A stretch of DNA of 9,998 nucleotides from an uncultured Flammeovirgaceae bacterium (GTDB lineage: Bacteria; Bacteroidota; Bacteroidia; Cytophagales; Cyclobacteriaceae), in assembly GCA_946480685.1 (NCBI GenBank), contig CAMLLI010000080.1:1-9998 (forward strand), read 5' to 3'. The position numbers were made by a program, and so were the translations under genes. The notes below the pieces were generated by a model that was not told the origin of the DNA, searched no databases, and saw only the letters and a program-made list of their open reading frames with translations. Below, piece by piece: positions 1-6,384 of this stretch. Numbering within the stretch: position 1 is the first letter of the stretch; each line of letters begins with the position of its first letter.

Positions 1-44
1 GCTCTTACCAAGAAAACTACAAACACTTACTTGCATGAACCATA

Positions 45-191
45 GAAATCGCAGAACAGAATTAAGATAAATAAATACATTTAACGCTCAGCAAAATATA
101 TTTCCTGCGCGCCCAGTTAATCCCTGAAAAATTAACTCACACGCAATCTATACTTTCATAAAAGCATCTGCGTATATCTGCGATTTCTGCG
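45..191. repeat. Gene-free stretch with inverted and direct short repeats, possible dispersed element
   Basis: The first 202 bases hold no gene. GAAATCGCAGA (45-55) is repeated in exact inverted orientation as TCTGCGATTTC (177-187). The right end also carries three direct copies of TCTGCG, starting at 167, 177 and 186. The enclosed ~120 bp is AT-rich with no coding frame I can support. Short inverted ends around a small non-coding core fit a dispersed repeat or MITE-like remnant, but no target duplication is visible and a single copy cannot prove it. I see no convincing terminator here for the gene ending at 203. Confidence 0.35.
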
Positions 192-202
192 GGCCAACAA
201 CG

Positions 203-1588
203 CTAAAGAGACTCGAGGAATTTGATCAGTGCAGCACGATCGCTGCTGGAAATCGTTCGGATATATTCTTTCGATTGCTCGGCTTCACCTCCATGCCACA
301 TGATCGCTTCCATCAACGTACGCGCGCGACCATCGTGTAAAAAGTTTTGATGACCATTTACAACACGCGTTAAACCAATGCCCCATAGCGGAGAAGTGCG
401 CCACTCTTGTCCGGTGGCTTCATTGTCGGGGCGGTTATCCGCGAGGCCGGTTCCCATATCGTGCACAAGCATATCGGTATAGGGGAAAATTACCTGATTT
501 GAAATTTCGGGGAACGCTACATTTACTTTGGTCCGCAGGCGCGGCACATGGCAGGCAGCACATTTTGCTTCGGTAAATATTTTCTTTCCCTGCAGAACTG
601 TTGCATCGTCAGCGTTTCTTCGTGCCGGTACTGCCAGCGTACGAATGTAAAATTCCACGGCATATAGTATACTATCAGATACTTCGTATTCATCATCACG
701 ACCATCATACTGCGCTTGTCCGGCAGAACTCTCATGCGGAAATACAAAGCTAGTGATGCCCATATCTTCATTATAGGCACCAGCAGATTGTTGCAGAATC
801 GAAGGGTTCGCGGCTTTCCATCCAAACTTGCCGATCGTCTTCTTTCCTTCTACTATATTCCAGGCATAGTTAGGCTTACCAGATATACCATCGTGGTTCA
901 GATCCTGTTCATCGGCCAGTGCAAGTATCGTAGGCTCGTCTACAGCTTCCAGCAGGCCCAGTCCAAATACCGGAGGGGCTACACGCGGAGACAACATCAG
1001 ACCGGCCGGCAACGGAATATAGGGATTCTCCAATGTATAGGTTGGTGTACGCAGTGAATACGTCTCGCCATCGGCGAATGAATATTGGTTTTCGGTCCAG
1101 TCGATTTTTACCAACGCTTCCGGTACTGCACCAAAGATAGCCCGTTGCTGAAGTTGTCCGCCGAAACCCGGTGCCGGGTTAGGACCGCCATGCGCATCGG
1201 TGCCCGGTATACTTACGCGAATCAGCAGTGATGAAATCTGTTCACCATTAACCGGAGGTTTCCCTCTCCCATCGTTTATGTGACACGATGTACACGACAC
1301 ATTATTAAATATAGGGCCCAGTCCGGGATTGATCAGCGCTGGTGCACTGACAAAAGTCTGCTCGAACGCTATATCACCAATTTCATGTACAGACTCCTGG
1401 GCAGCGGTCAGGTGCGGAAATGCTGTACCAAAAGCACCGGCACCATTATCAAATATAGTTTGTGAGCCACCCGATAGCCATTCGCTATAGTCAGATTCTG
1501 TTATTGCATCGGGTTCTGTGCAGGAATAAATTGCAATTATACCTGCTGCCACCATACCAAGTCTGACGATAAGTTTACTCTTCTGCAT
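203..1588 (-). CDS. DUF1111-family di-heme c-type oxidoreductase, lipoprotein
   Basis: Predicted envelope redox protein of the DUF1111 (COG3488) family, distantly related to MauG/cytochrome c peroxidase di-heme enzymes; substrates are unknown. The 461-aa length is normal for the family. An N-terminal signal ends in a lipobox-like I-Y-S-C, giving lipidated Cys23. Two CxxCH haem-attachment motifs lie at residues 99-103 (CTSCH) and 343-347 (CAACH). Family hallmarks are FGLGLLEAV (~208-216), FGWKA (255-259), LVHDMG (~374-379), EWRTSPLWGIG (395-405), FLHDGRART (~416-424) and WHGGEA (~431-436). DLNHDGISG (229-237) resembles a DxNxDG calcium loop. The ATG is at 1588, 31 nt after the imelysin stop, making it the last gene of the four-gene operon. 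Pairing with an imelysin agrees with iron-regulated imelysin/DUF1111 clusters in other phyla. Family assignment is firm; the role in iron handling is inference. Confidence 0.93.
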   Translation of the reverse strand: MQKSKLIVRLGMVAAGIIAIYSCTEPDAITESDYSEWLSGGSQTIFDNGAGAFGTAFPHLTAAQESVHEIGDIAFEQTFVSAPALINPGLGPIFNNVSCTSCHINDGRGKPPVNGEQISSLLIRVSIPGTDAHGGPNPAPGFGGQLQQRAIFGAVPEALVKIDWTENQYSFADGETYSLRTPTYTLENPYIPLPAGLMLSPRVAPPVFGLGLLEAVDEPTILALADEQDLNHDGISGKPNYAWNIVEGKKTIGKFGWKAANPSILQQSAGAYNEDMGITSFVFPHESSAGQAQYDGRDDEYEVSDSILYAVEFYIRTLAVPARRNADDATVLQGKKIFTEAKCAACHVPRLRTKVNVAFPEISNQVIFPYTDMLVHDMGTGLADNRPDNEATGQEWRTSPLWGIGLTRVVNGHQNFLHDGRARTLMEAIMWHGGEAEQSKEYIRTISSSDRAALIKFLESL

Positions 1589-1619
1589 TTCCTGACCCTA
1601 TACTAAAAATCGCTCGCTG

Positions 1620-2696
1620 TTATTTTACGTGTTGCTGTATGAATGGACGAAGTTGTTCATCCAGTTCGGTTTTAAGATCGTTGATTGCAGTAACAGCATT
1701 CTGTATCTGGATCGGCTGAGAAGATATAGCTTGTCCGAATGGATCCGTGATGTTACCCAATGCCGTAAGAGCTGTGGTGATTTTCGTTTTGATATCAGAA
1801 TCGAGTTGCAGGTTGTACATACGCACTACATCTTCCAGTCCTTTACCATCAGCAGTATATACGCCCAGGTATACATTCTGAACGCCTTTAATGTTGTTGG
1901 TAAAGTCAGTAATGGAGTTTTTAGAGAATGGTGATTCTTCCAAAGACGGATCTTTCGCTTCGTATACATCGTTGATTTTGCTATTCGCTACTTCATCGCA
2001 TATATCCGACATCGCATTTACCATTTCTTCAAAAGCAGCAAGCTGCGTTGTATATACGGTGCTTCCGTTGCCGGCATTGGCAAACGCGGTATAGTAATTT
2101 CCGCTGGTAGATGTCTGCCACGATGTCTGAAGACTCGCAGTAAGTGTTTTCAAATTCAACGCCAATCCTTCGAGATACTCAAGATGACGTGCTGTTAATT
2201 CACTTGCTGTCTTGTTTCCGTTCGATCCATAGATCAGGTATTCGATCGGGTGAAAACCCTTGAGTGCATCTTCGAGGTTGTTGATATAGTCTTCGGTAAA
2301 TTCATTCTTACTATTCAACTGTGCGTCCAGGTCGGTGAAGTTTACCGGCCACGTATCAATCCGCGGGTCGATGTTATTCGTAGACACCGGACCGAATAAA
2401 AATGACTCTGATTGCTCCCATACCTGGCGCGCCTGTTTCCAGGTAGTACGGCATGCTTCAAGTTCGGTATCGGTGGCACCGTCTGTCTTTAATGCAATTA
2501 CCTGGTCATATAGTATACTGGTCTTAGCCGCCAGGTCGGTATATACGGGCAATGCAATGTTTGCTGAAAAATCGACAAGCACTTCTGAATTAAGCGTTTT
2601 GTTAACCGATGAGCCGTTGTCATTGTCATCGCTGCAGGCTGATGCTACGATCAGTAACACAGCAACCAAAAGTGTTTTTATATAAGGAATTTTCAT
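1620..2696 (-). CDS. Imelysin-family (M75, EfeO-like) lipoprotein
   Basis: Probable iron-binding or iron-uptake envelope protein of the imelysin/peptidase M75 family, related to EfeO and IrpA; proteolytic activity is doubtful for the family. The signal peptide ends in A-S-A-C, giving lipidated Cys21. The following SDDND resembles the Bacteroidota lipoprotein export signal for surface display. The family motif GxHxxE is present as GFHPIE (147-152) and continues YLIYG. The conserved tract around residues 87-117 (W..AR.VWEQSESFLFGP, then DPRIDTWP) is also typical. The mature protein should be an all-helical pair of bundles, and its 358 aa is normal. It starts only 3 nt after the Rieske stop, so the two are co-transcribed and probably translationally coupled. 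Family call is strong; iron as ligand is inferred from the family and from the haem and Fe-S neighbours. Confidence 0.92.
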   Translation of the reverse strand: MKIPYIKTLLVAVLLIVASACSDDNDNGSSVNKTLNSEVLVDFSANIALPVYTDLAAKTSILYDQVIALKTDGATDTELEACRTTWKQARQVWEQSESFLFGPVSTNNIDPRIDTWPVNFTDLDAQLNSKNEFTEDYINNLEDALKGFHPIEYLIYGSNGNKTASELTARHLEYLEGLALNLKTLTASLQTSWQTSTSGNYYTAFANAGNGSTVYTTQLAAFEEMVNAMSDICDEVANSKINDVYEAKDPSLEESPFSKNSITDFTNNIKGVQNVYLGVYTADGKGLEDVVRMYNLQLDSDIKTKITTALTALGNITDPFGQAISSQPIQIQNAVTAINDLKTELDEQLRPFIQQHVK

Positions 2697-2699
2697 ACG

Positions 2700-3134
2700 T
2701 TAAGAATTAAGGTCTATAATTAGTTGATCGTCTTGCAACGTGGTTTTGAATTTCTTGAGTGGACTCAGTGCCGGTTCTTTTGTAACATTACCATCGAGAT
2801 CGAACGTACTGCCGTGAGCCGAGCAGAACAATCCGCTTTTAGTAGCCGTAACCGGGTTCTCCTGGTGTGAACATTTCATATATACCGCGCTATATTCTGT
2901 GGCTGACTTCTTCACCAATAATATATCGTACGCCACTTGCATATCACGCACAATGACGAGTGCAGACTCCGCAAACTTAGTGAGTGGAACCCTCACCGTT
3001 TTTTGCGACAGGTTGGTTTTATAGATCGGCAGCGATGAACACGATGTTAACTGCGAAAATGTAAATCCCAGAAATGCTGTACCGAGACAGGCCGTACAGG
3101 TATCTTTCAAAAATTCTCTGCGACTCGTTTTCAT
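2700..3134 (-). CDS. Tat-exported Rieske [2Fe-2S] lipoprotein
   Basis: Small (144 aa) extracytoplasmic electron-transfer protein. The N-terminus SRREFLK (4-10) is a twin-arginine motif, expected for a cofactor loaded in the cytoplasm. The hydrophobic stretch ends in L-T-S-C, suggesting lipidation at Cys32. The Rieske cluster ligands are C88-S-H90 and C104-S-A-H107. Thirteen residues separate H90 and C104, slightly fewer than in many Rieske proteins, and the extra disulfide cysteines of the bc1-type are absent from CSHQENP and CSAHGS. It is therefore not a bc1/b6f subunit, and no quinol oxidase genes are nearby. Gaps of 7 nt to the porin and 3 nt to the imelysin place it inside the operon. No acidic residues follow the lipid cysteine, so a periplasm-facing position is more likely than surface exposure. 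An electron carrier for the di-heme protein is an inference. Confidence 0.88.
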   Translation of the reverse strand: MKTSRREFLKDTCTACLGTAFLGFTFSQLTSCSSLPIYKTNLSQKTVRVPLTKFAESALVIVRDMQVAYDILLVKKSATEYSAVYMKCSHQENPVTATKSGLFCSAHGSTFDLDGNVTKEPALSPLKKFKTTLQDDQLIIDLNS

Positions 3135-3141
3135 GATCGTA

Positions 3142-4359
3142 TCAGAAGCTATAGCCTATACCTATATTCAGGAATCCGTTTGATGTATAGTATGGCAATT
3201 GCTGCGGATAAGGTGTTACGATGAGATCTTCGTTTCGTTTGTCCGTTTTACGCAGTACATAATCTGCTTTCACTACAACACCGCTTATCGGTTTGAAGGT
3301 AAAGCCTACTACGGTATAGTTCTTTTTATTCACACCGTTTTTGATACCATTGGAAGGAGTTCTATAGTTGAGATCCATAAATTCCTGGCGTGCAAATACC
3401 GTAAAGTTCTTATGTGAGCCGGGACGGAGTATATGGTACAGATCATAGCCTAACTCTGCATATGCACCGGCCATTGCACTCGGTGTGTTGTTGGCATAAG
3501 CACGGTTGATCTCGAAGGCATCGGGTATATTTACCATCGTACCGAGTATGCGGAATGAAACACCATTCTTATGATACTGTGCGTTGGCTTCAAACAATGC
3601 TATAGGCGTTCCGAACGGACCTGATTTCAATTGCAGACTATCCGCAACACGTTTAATCAACCCGGCACTGCCTCCATAGTAAGCAGAAGCCTGTAAGCGC
3701 CAGTCCTTGAGGTAATATAGTATAGCACCGGTTACTGCCAGATTAGAAGCCGTAGCGTTGCTTCCCTCCTGCCGGCCTTCGCGTATACCGGAGCCATTAA
3801 CAAACGTACTCGAATTCAAACCGTTCACCACGGCAAACGAGTAATTCAATCCGGGTACAGAACGCAGATTTCCATAAAGTCCTACGCCAATCTCGCGCCA
3901 CGTAGACGGAATCAAAAACGTTTCTACATACGGACGGTCATTACCATTGAACGTTGTTGGCAGGTGATTCTCGTTCACTATACCGATACGCGGAATAAAT
4001 AAACCGGCCTGCAGATATATATCCCGGTTCAGGTTGAATTTGAGGAAGAGCTGTTCCATTGAAATTTCACCGGCAGGATTACCATTGGTTACTTTCGCAT
4101 TCTCCAGTTCCATCTCGGAGAAGAAGTATATTTTGTCGCTGAACTTGTGCCCGACAAATAAAACGTTACGCGTAAGATTGGCATTTGCTGTTTTCGTACG
4201 GAAGTCGTATTCAACTTTAGCCTGACCATAGCCGGAAATTACCGTTACGTTGTTCGAGCGAATAAGACCTGCTGTAAGCGAATCTTCGTGCGTTAACACC
4301 TGACCAAATGAAACGAGAGCGAGGGAAATTAAAAGTAATGTTAGTATGAAGCGACTCAT
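3142..4359 (-). CDS. Outer-membrane porin-like beta-barrel, first gene of the operon
   Basis: Predicted outer-membrane channel. It has a Sec signal (MSRFILTLLLISLALVSFGQ, cut likely after the G-Q region) and a long run of alternating hydrophobic/polar strands with aromatic girdle residues. The C-terminus GIGYSF ends in the terminal Phe typical of BAM substrates. At about 405 aa the length suits a 14-18-strand phosphate-selective-porin-like barrel; I cannot name the exact family. Charged loop segments such as the stretch near residues 190-205 look extracellular. The frame could begin one codon earlier at a TTG (4362), but the ATG at 4359 gives the same signal peptide and is preferred. No good Shine-Dalgarno site is seen. 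As the first gene, 7 nt before the Rieske gene, it presumably lets the module's substrate cross the outer membrane. Barrel call fairly firm; substrate unknown. Confidence 0.82.
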   Translation of the reverse strand: MSRFILTLLLISLALVSFGQVLTHEDSLTAGLIRSNNVTVISGYGQAKVEYDFRTKTANANLTRNVLFVGHKFSDKIYFFSEMELENAKVTNGNPAGEISMEQLFLKFNLNRDIYLQAGLFIPRIGIVNENHLPTTFNGNDRPYVETFLIPSTWREIGVGLYGNLRSVPGLNYSFAVVNGLNSSTFVNGSGIREGRQEGSNATASNLAVTGAILYYLKDWRLQASAYYGGSAGLIKRVADSLQLKSGPFGTPIALFEANAQYHKNGVSFRILGTMVNIPDAFEINRAYANNTPSAMAGAYAELGYDLYHILRPGSHKNFTVFARQEFMDLNYRTPSNGIKNGVNKKNYTVVGFTFKPISGVVVKADYVLRKTDKRNEDLIVTPYPQQLPYYTSNGFLNIGIGYSF

Positions 4360-4622
4360 CAAGTATATATATCAAACCGAGGCGCAATACTATACGCTAT
4401 TTAGAATTAATCCAATGAAACACAGAAACAAAAAATTATACTATACATATATACCTATATATAGTCATTATCACTTAGGATTAGTAACCAAATTAAAGGT
4501 ATGACACGCGATTACCCTGCATGACCTATAGAGTATATATAAACAAAAGAAGTACCGACAGACGCTTTCCGCGCACCATCGATACTTCCAAAAAGTCAAC
4601 GTTATGCTTGCCTGTTTACTGC
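4360..4622 (-). promoter_or_regulatory. TATA-rich upstream region of the iron/redox operon
   Basis: This 263-bp gap must contain the operon promoter and the 3' end of the VOC transcript. It is dense in TATATA tracts (around 4363-4372, 4448-4464 and 4533-4541), with two copies of ATACTATA at 4387-4394 and 4438-4445. I found no exact TAnnTTTG -7 element on the minus strand; the closest is TTAATTTG (complement of 4489-4496). No clear hairpin terminator for the VOC gene is visible. Promoter presence is inferred from layout. Confidence 0.5.
4459..4473. promoter_or_regulatory. Fur-box-like sequence
   Basis: ATATAGTCATTATCA matches the 7-1-7 Fur consensus TGATAATnATTATCA at 11 of 14 positions, with the right half (ATTATCA) perfect and the left half 4 of 7. 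It lies about 100 bp upstream of the porin start. The operon's imelysin and DUF1111 genes belong to families that are Fur-controlled elsewhere. The region is AT-rich, which raises the chance of coincidence, and Bacteroidota Fur sites are not well characterised. Confidence 0.3.
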
Positions 4623-5039
4623 CTAAGCCTCTGCATGTAAGCCGATCCGGTTTCCTTCGGTATCTAAAATGACTGCGATAAGACCGGCTTTTATGCGCGT
4701 GGCCTGAACCAGTATCTTTCCTCCTGCCCGTTCAACTTTATTCAGTACAGTTTGTATGGAGGGGCTTGCGTTAATATAGATGAGTGTGCCTTCTGACGAA
4801 GGTTTTGTTTTCGCAGATTTGGTAAGCGCACCTGTAACTCTTCCGGATGTAGCCTGAACAACGTTGGGATCAGACGGAAAGAATGTGAGCTCTTCGTTCG
4901 TCTCCTGTATATACTGTGTGTTCATTTGTATATCCAGTATCGTTTCGTAGAATGCACGGGATCGCTGGGAATCCTGTACAGGAATTTCAAACCACGTTAC
5001 AACATTCGTCTCGGGACTAATTTTCTTAAGCTTTGCCAT
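4623..5039 (-). CDS. VOC-superfamily (glyoxalase/bleomycin-resistance fold) protein
   Basis: Single-copy VOC protein of 138 aa; the specific reaction is unknown. The N-terminal module shows VVTWFEIPVQDSQRSRAFYE (~13-32), the classic beta-strand then helix of the fold, followed by strand ELTFFP. The second module has TLIYINA (~85-91), the helix around IQTVLNKVERAGG (95-107) and the closing strands GLIAVILDTEGNRIGLHA (~119-136). This layout is like COG3324-type small VOC proteins. The start ATG at 5039 is preceded by an A/T-rich leader with no Shine-Dalgarno. A -7-like AATCTTTG (complement of 5059-5066) lies about 20 bp upstream, and a CRP-type palindrome lies just beyond it. The Crp/Fnr regulator gene upstream is a plausible controller. 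It is not closely similar to the second VOC protein at 8153. Confidence 0.85.
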   Translation of the reverse strand: MAKLKKISPETNVVTWFEIPVQDSQRSRAFYETILDIQMNTQYIQETNEELTFFPSDPNVVQATSGRVTGALTKSAKTKPSSEGTLIYINASPSIQTVLNKVERAGGKILVQATRIKAGLIAVILDTEGNRIGLHAEA

Positions 5040-5088
5040 ATCTCTTTATTTATTTTGACAAAGATTACGACAGCGTAAAAACTATACC

Positions 5089-5104
5089 TGTGACGATCGT
5101 CACA
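5089..5104. promoter_or_regulatory. Perfect CRP-type palindromic operator
   Basis: TGTGACGATCGTCACA is an exact 16-bp palindrome with the classical CRP half-sites TGTGA-N6-TCACA. It sits in the 72-bp gap between the stop of a Crp/Fnr-family regulator gene (5112) and the start of the VOC gene (5039). Its centre is about 30 bp upstream of the middle of a -7-like AATCTTTG, which would place it near -40 to -45, a usual class II activator position. A transcription terminator is less likely, because no T-run directly follows the palindrome. Confidence 0.6.
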
Positions 5105-5111
5105 AAACACT

Positions 5112-5681
5112 TTATGACTTCCTTCGCTTGCGGATGCGACTCAGTGTTTCGCGCGCTACACCGAGGTAAGAAGATAACAACGTGAGGGATACACGCTGCA
5201 GCATGTGCGGATGATTGCGTTCTATGTAGTCGTAACGTTCCTGCGCGGTATATAGCTTAAACAAATTGGATTGTTCCTCCTGCTTAACAGCAAATGCCCG
5301 TACACACTTCCTTCCCAACGTCTCAATCTCCAGTGAAAGTCTGGAAGCTTCCATGAGCCTGGTCTTATCAAACGCAACAGCGGTTAAAGGTTCGCATGCC
5401 TGGATAAAGTATGCAGATGGTTCGCCACTACCAAAGCTTGCAATGTTTGTGGCGATATCATTTTCAAAAAAGAATGCTGTATTTTTCTCGGCACCATCCT
5501 TTACATGGTAACTGCGACAATAACCTTCTTCGATATAGAACAAGGTATTGCATACATTGCCTTCCGTTAACAGGTGCGTGCCTTTCTTTACCTCCATCCT
5601 GGTAAGAACCGGTAATAAAATCTGCCAGCTATGTTTTGAAAAATCCGTTAGCGAATGAATATAGTTGAGGAGTTTCTCCAT
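5112..5681 (-). CDS. Crp/Fnr-family transcriptional regulator
   Basis: Cytoplasmic DNA-binding regulator of 189 aa. Residues ~20-115 form the cyclic-nucleotide-binding-type beta-roll (KKGTHLLTEGNVCNTLFYIEEG, then FFENDIATNIASFGSGEPS). A dimerisation helix follows (~116-150), then a C-terminal helix-turn-helix (~163-187). The phosphate-binding GE...RS pocket of true cAMP receptors is not kept (GEPSAYFIQ here), so cAMP binding is doubtful. The recognition helix ARETLSRIRK holds R177, E178 and R182, at the positions of E. coli CRP R180, E181 and R185 that read TGTGA. The frame is open upstream to 5798, but the ATG at 5681 (MEKLLNYIHS) matches the usual N-terminus and length; the extra residues look non-coding. 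It lies 72 bp upstream of the VOC gene, with a matching operator between them. Confidence 0.88.
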   Translation of the reverse strand: MEKLLNYIHSLTDFSKHSWQILLPVLTRMEVKKGTHLLTEGNVCNTLFYIEEGYCRSYHVKDGAEKNTAFFFENDIATNIASFGSGEPSAYFIQACEPLTAVAFDKTRLMEASRLSLEIETLGRKCVRAFAVKQEEQSNLFKLYTAQERYDYIERNHPHMLQRVSLTLLSSYLGVARETLSRIRKRRKS

Positions 5682-5914
5682 GATGCCTGTACGCAAACAC
5701 ATAAATACAAAAGCGACTGACGACAAGCAACCGGATCGATGTGAGAACACCCGTATGCCGTTGTCTTGCCTACCAATCCTTGCTTGTAATATCAACACGT
5801 TAATTGCAACCAGCTGCGTCTGTTCCTGAAAAGCGGAGTGGAAAGATGCACCGATCGGGAGTGGAACCGTCTTTTAAAGAGGCAGAATGTTAACCAACAA
5901 AGCAAATTGCTTCA

Positions 5915-5922
5915 TACCTTTG
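5915..5922 (+). promoter_or_regulatory. Bacteroidota -7 promoter element
   Basis: TACCTTTG fits the Bacteroidota sigma-A -7 consensus TAnnTTTG exactly and lies 23 bp before the ATG at 5946. This would give a leader of roughly 15-18 nt. The upstream -33 region is only weakly recognisable (TGTTAAC at 5888-5894). It supports the short start at 5946 over a longer frame that would begin upstream of the promoter. Confidence 0.55.
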
Positions 5923-5945
5923 TTATATCAAAAGACGCAAACAAC

Positions 5946-6098
5946 ATGAAAAAGATATTGGGGGCTATACTTGTTCTGGCGATTGCCTTTTCTGCCTGCA
6001 ACAGTAATAAACCTGCATACAGAACCTCGAACGGAAAGAAGAAGCTGAAACACTATAACAAGCTTCAGTACGGTGAACGCAAAACGTTCAATCAATAG
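5946..6098 (+). CDS. Small basic lipoprotein, unknown function
   Basis: A 50-aa lipoprotein of unknown role. MKK plus a hydrophobic core (LGAILVLAIAF) ends in the lipobox F-S-A-C, giving lipidated Cys18 and a mature part of only 33 residues. That tail is strongly basic: nine Lys/Arg (K22, R26, K31-33, K35, K39, R45, K46), one His and a single acidic residue (E44), so it may bind the cell wall, LPS or nucleic acid. No acidic surface-export signal follows the cysteine. The open frame reaches back to 5838, but the signal peptide and the -7 element at 5915 fix the start at 5946. Such short basic lipoproteins are commonly left unannotated in Bacteroidota genomes. It is transcribed divergently from the Crp/Fnr gene. 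Confidence 0.7.
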   Translation: MKKILGAILVLAIAFSACNSNKPAYRTSNGKKKLKHYNKLQYGERKTFNQ

Positions 6099-6219
6099 AT
6101 CAAAACTCCGTCAGGAAACACTTCTGCATTTCGTTATGAGTCTTTGCAAGTAAACGTTTAAGACGAAAACATTACGTCAACAGGAAATAAAGTATTTTTT
6201 CAGAAATGCTTAACGGTAT

Positions 6220-6254
6220 ACAATTCACGCAGGTCAATAGCCTGCGTGAATTGT
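6220..6254. terminator. Strong 14-bp stem-loop in the gene-free gap
   Basis: ACAATTCACGCAGG (6220-6233) pairs perfectly with CCTGCGTGAATTGT (6241-6254) around the 7-nt loop TCAATAG. It lies in the 286-bp gap between the small lipoprotein and the TPR gene. Only a short TTT follows on the plus strand and no T-run follows on the minus strand, so it is not a textbook intrinsic terminator. It may end the small lipoprotein transcript, protect an mRNA end, or belong to a small RNA. Nothing else supportable is seen in 6099-6384. Confidence 0.5.
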
Positions 6255-6384
6255 TTCAAGCTAAGACGTTGATCTTCAACTCTCCCCTCGCATCATTATG
6301 TGAGCCGCGTGTCGTTTTATTACTATGACCAACCGCGCTTTTGGCATAACTTCATAGCCGTAAGACACCTCACCCCCTCTTGCT

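Noticed and set aside
2700..3134. Rieske subunit of a bc1 or alternative complex III
   Set aside because: It lacks the extra disulfide cysteines and no cytochrome b or other complex subunits are nearby.
4360..4362. TTG start one codon before the porin ATG
   Set aside because: The ATG at 4359 gives the same signal peptide, and nothing favours the TTG.
5682..5798. 39-residue N-terminal extension of the Crp/Fnr regulator
   Set aside because: The extension has no family resemblance, and the ATG at 5681 gives the normal ~190-aa length and N-terminus.
5838..5945. Longer version of the small lipoprotein
   Set aside because: The frame would run through a promoter element at 5915 and bury the signal peptide in the middle of the protein.
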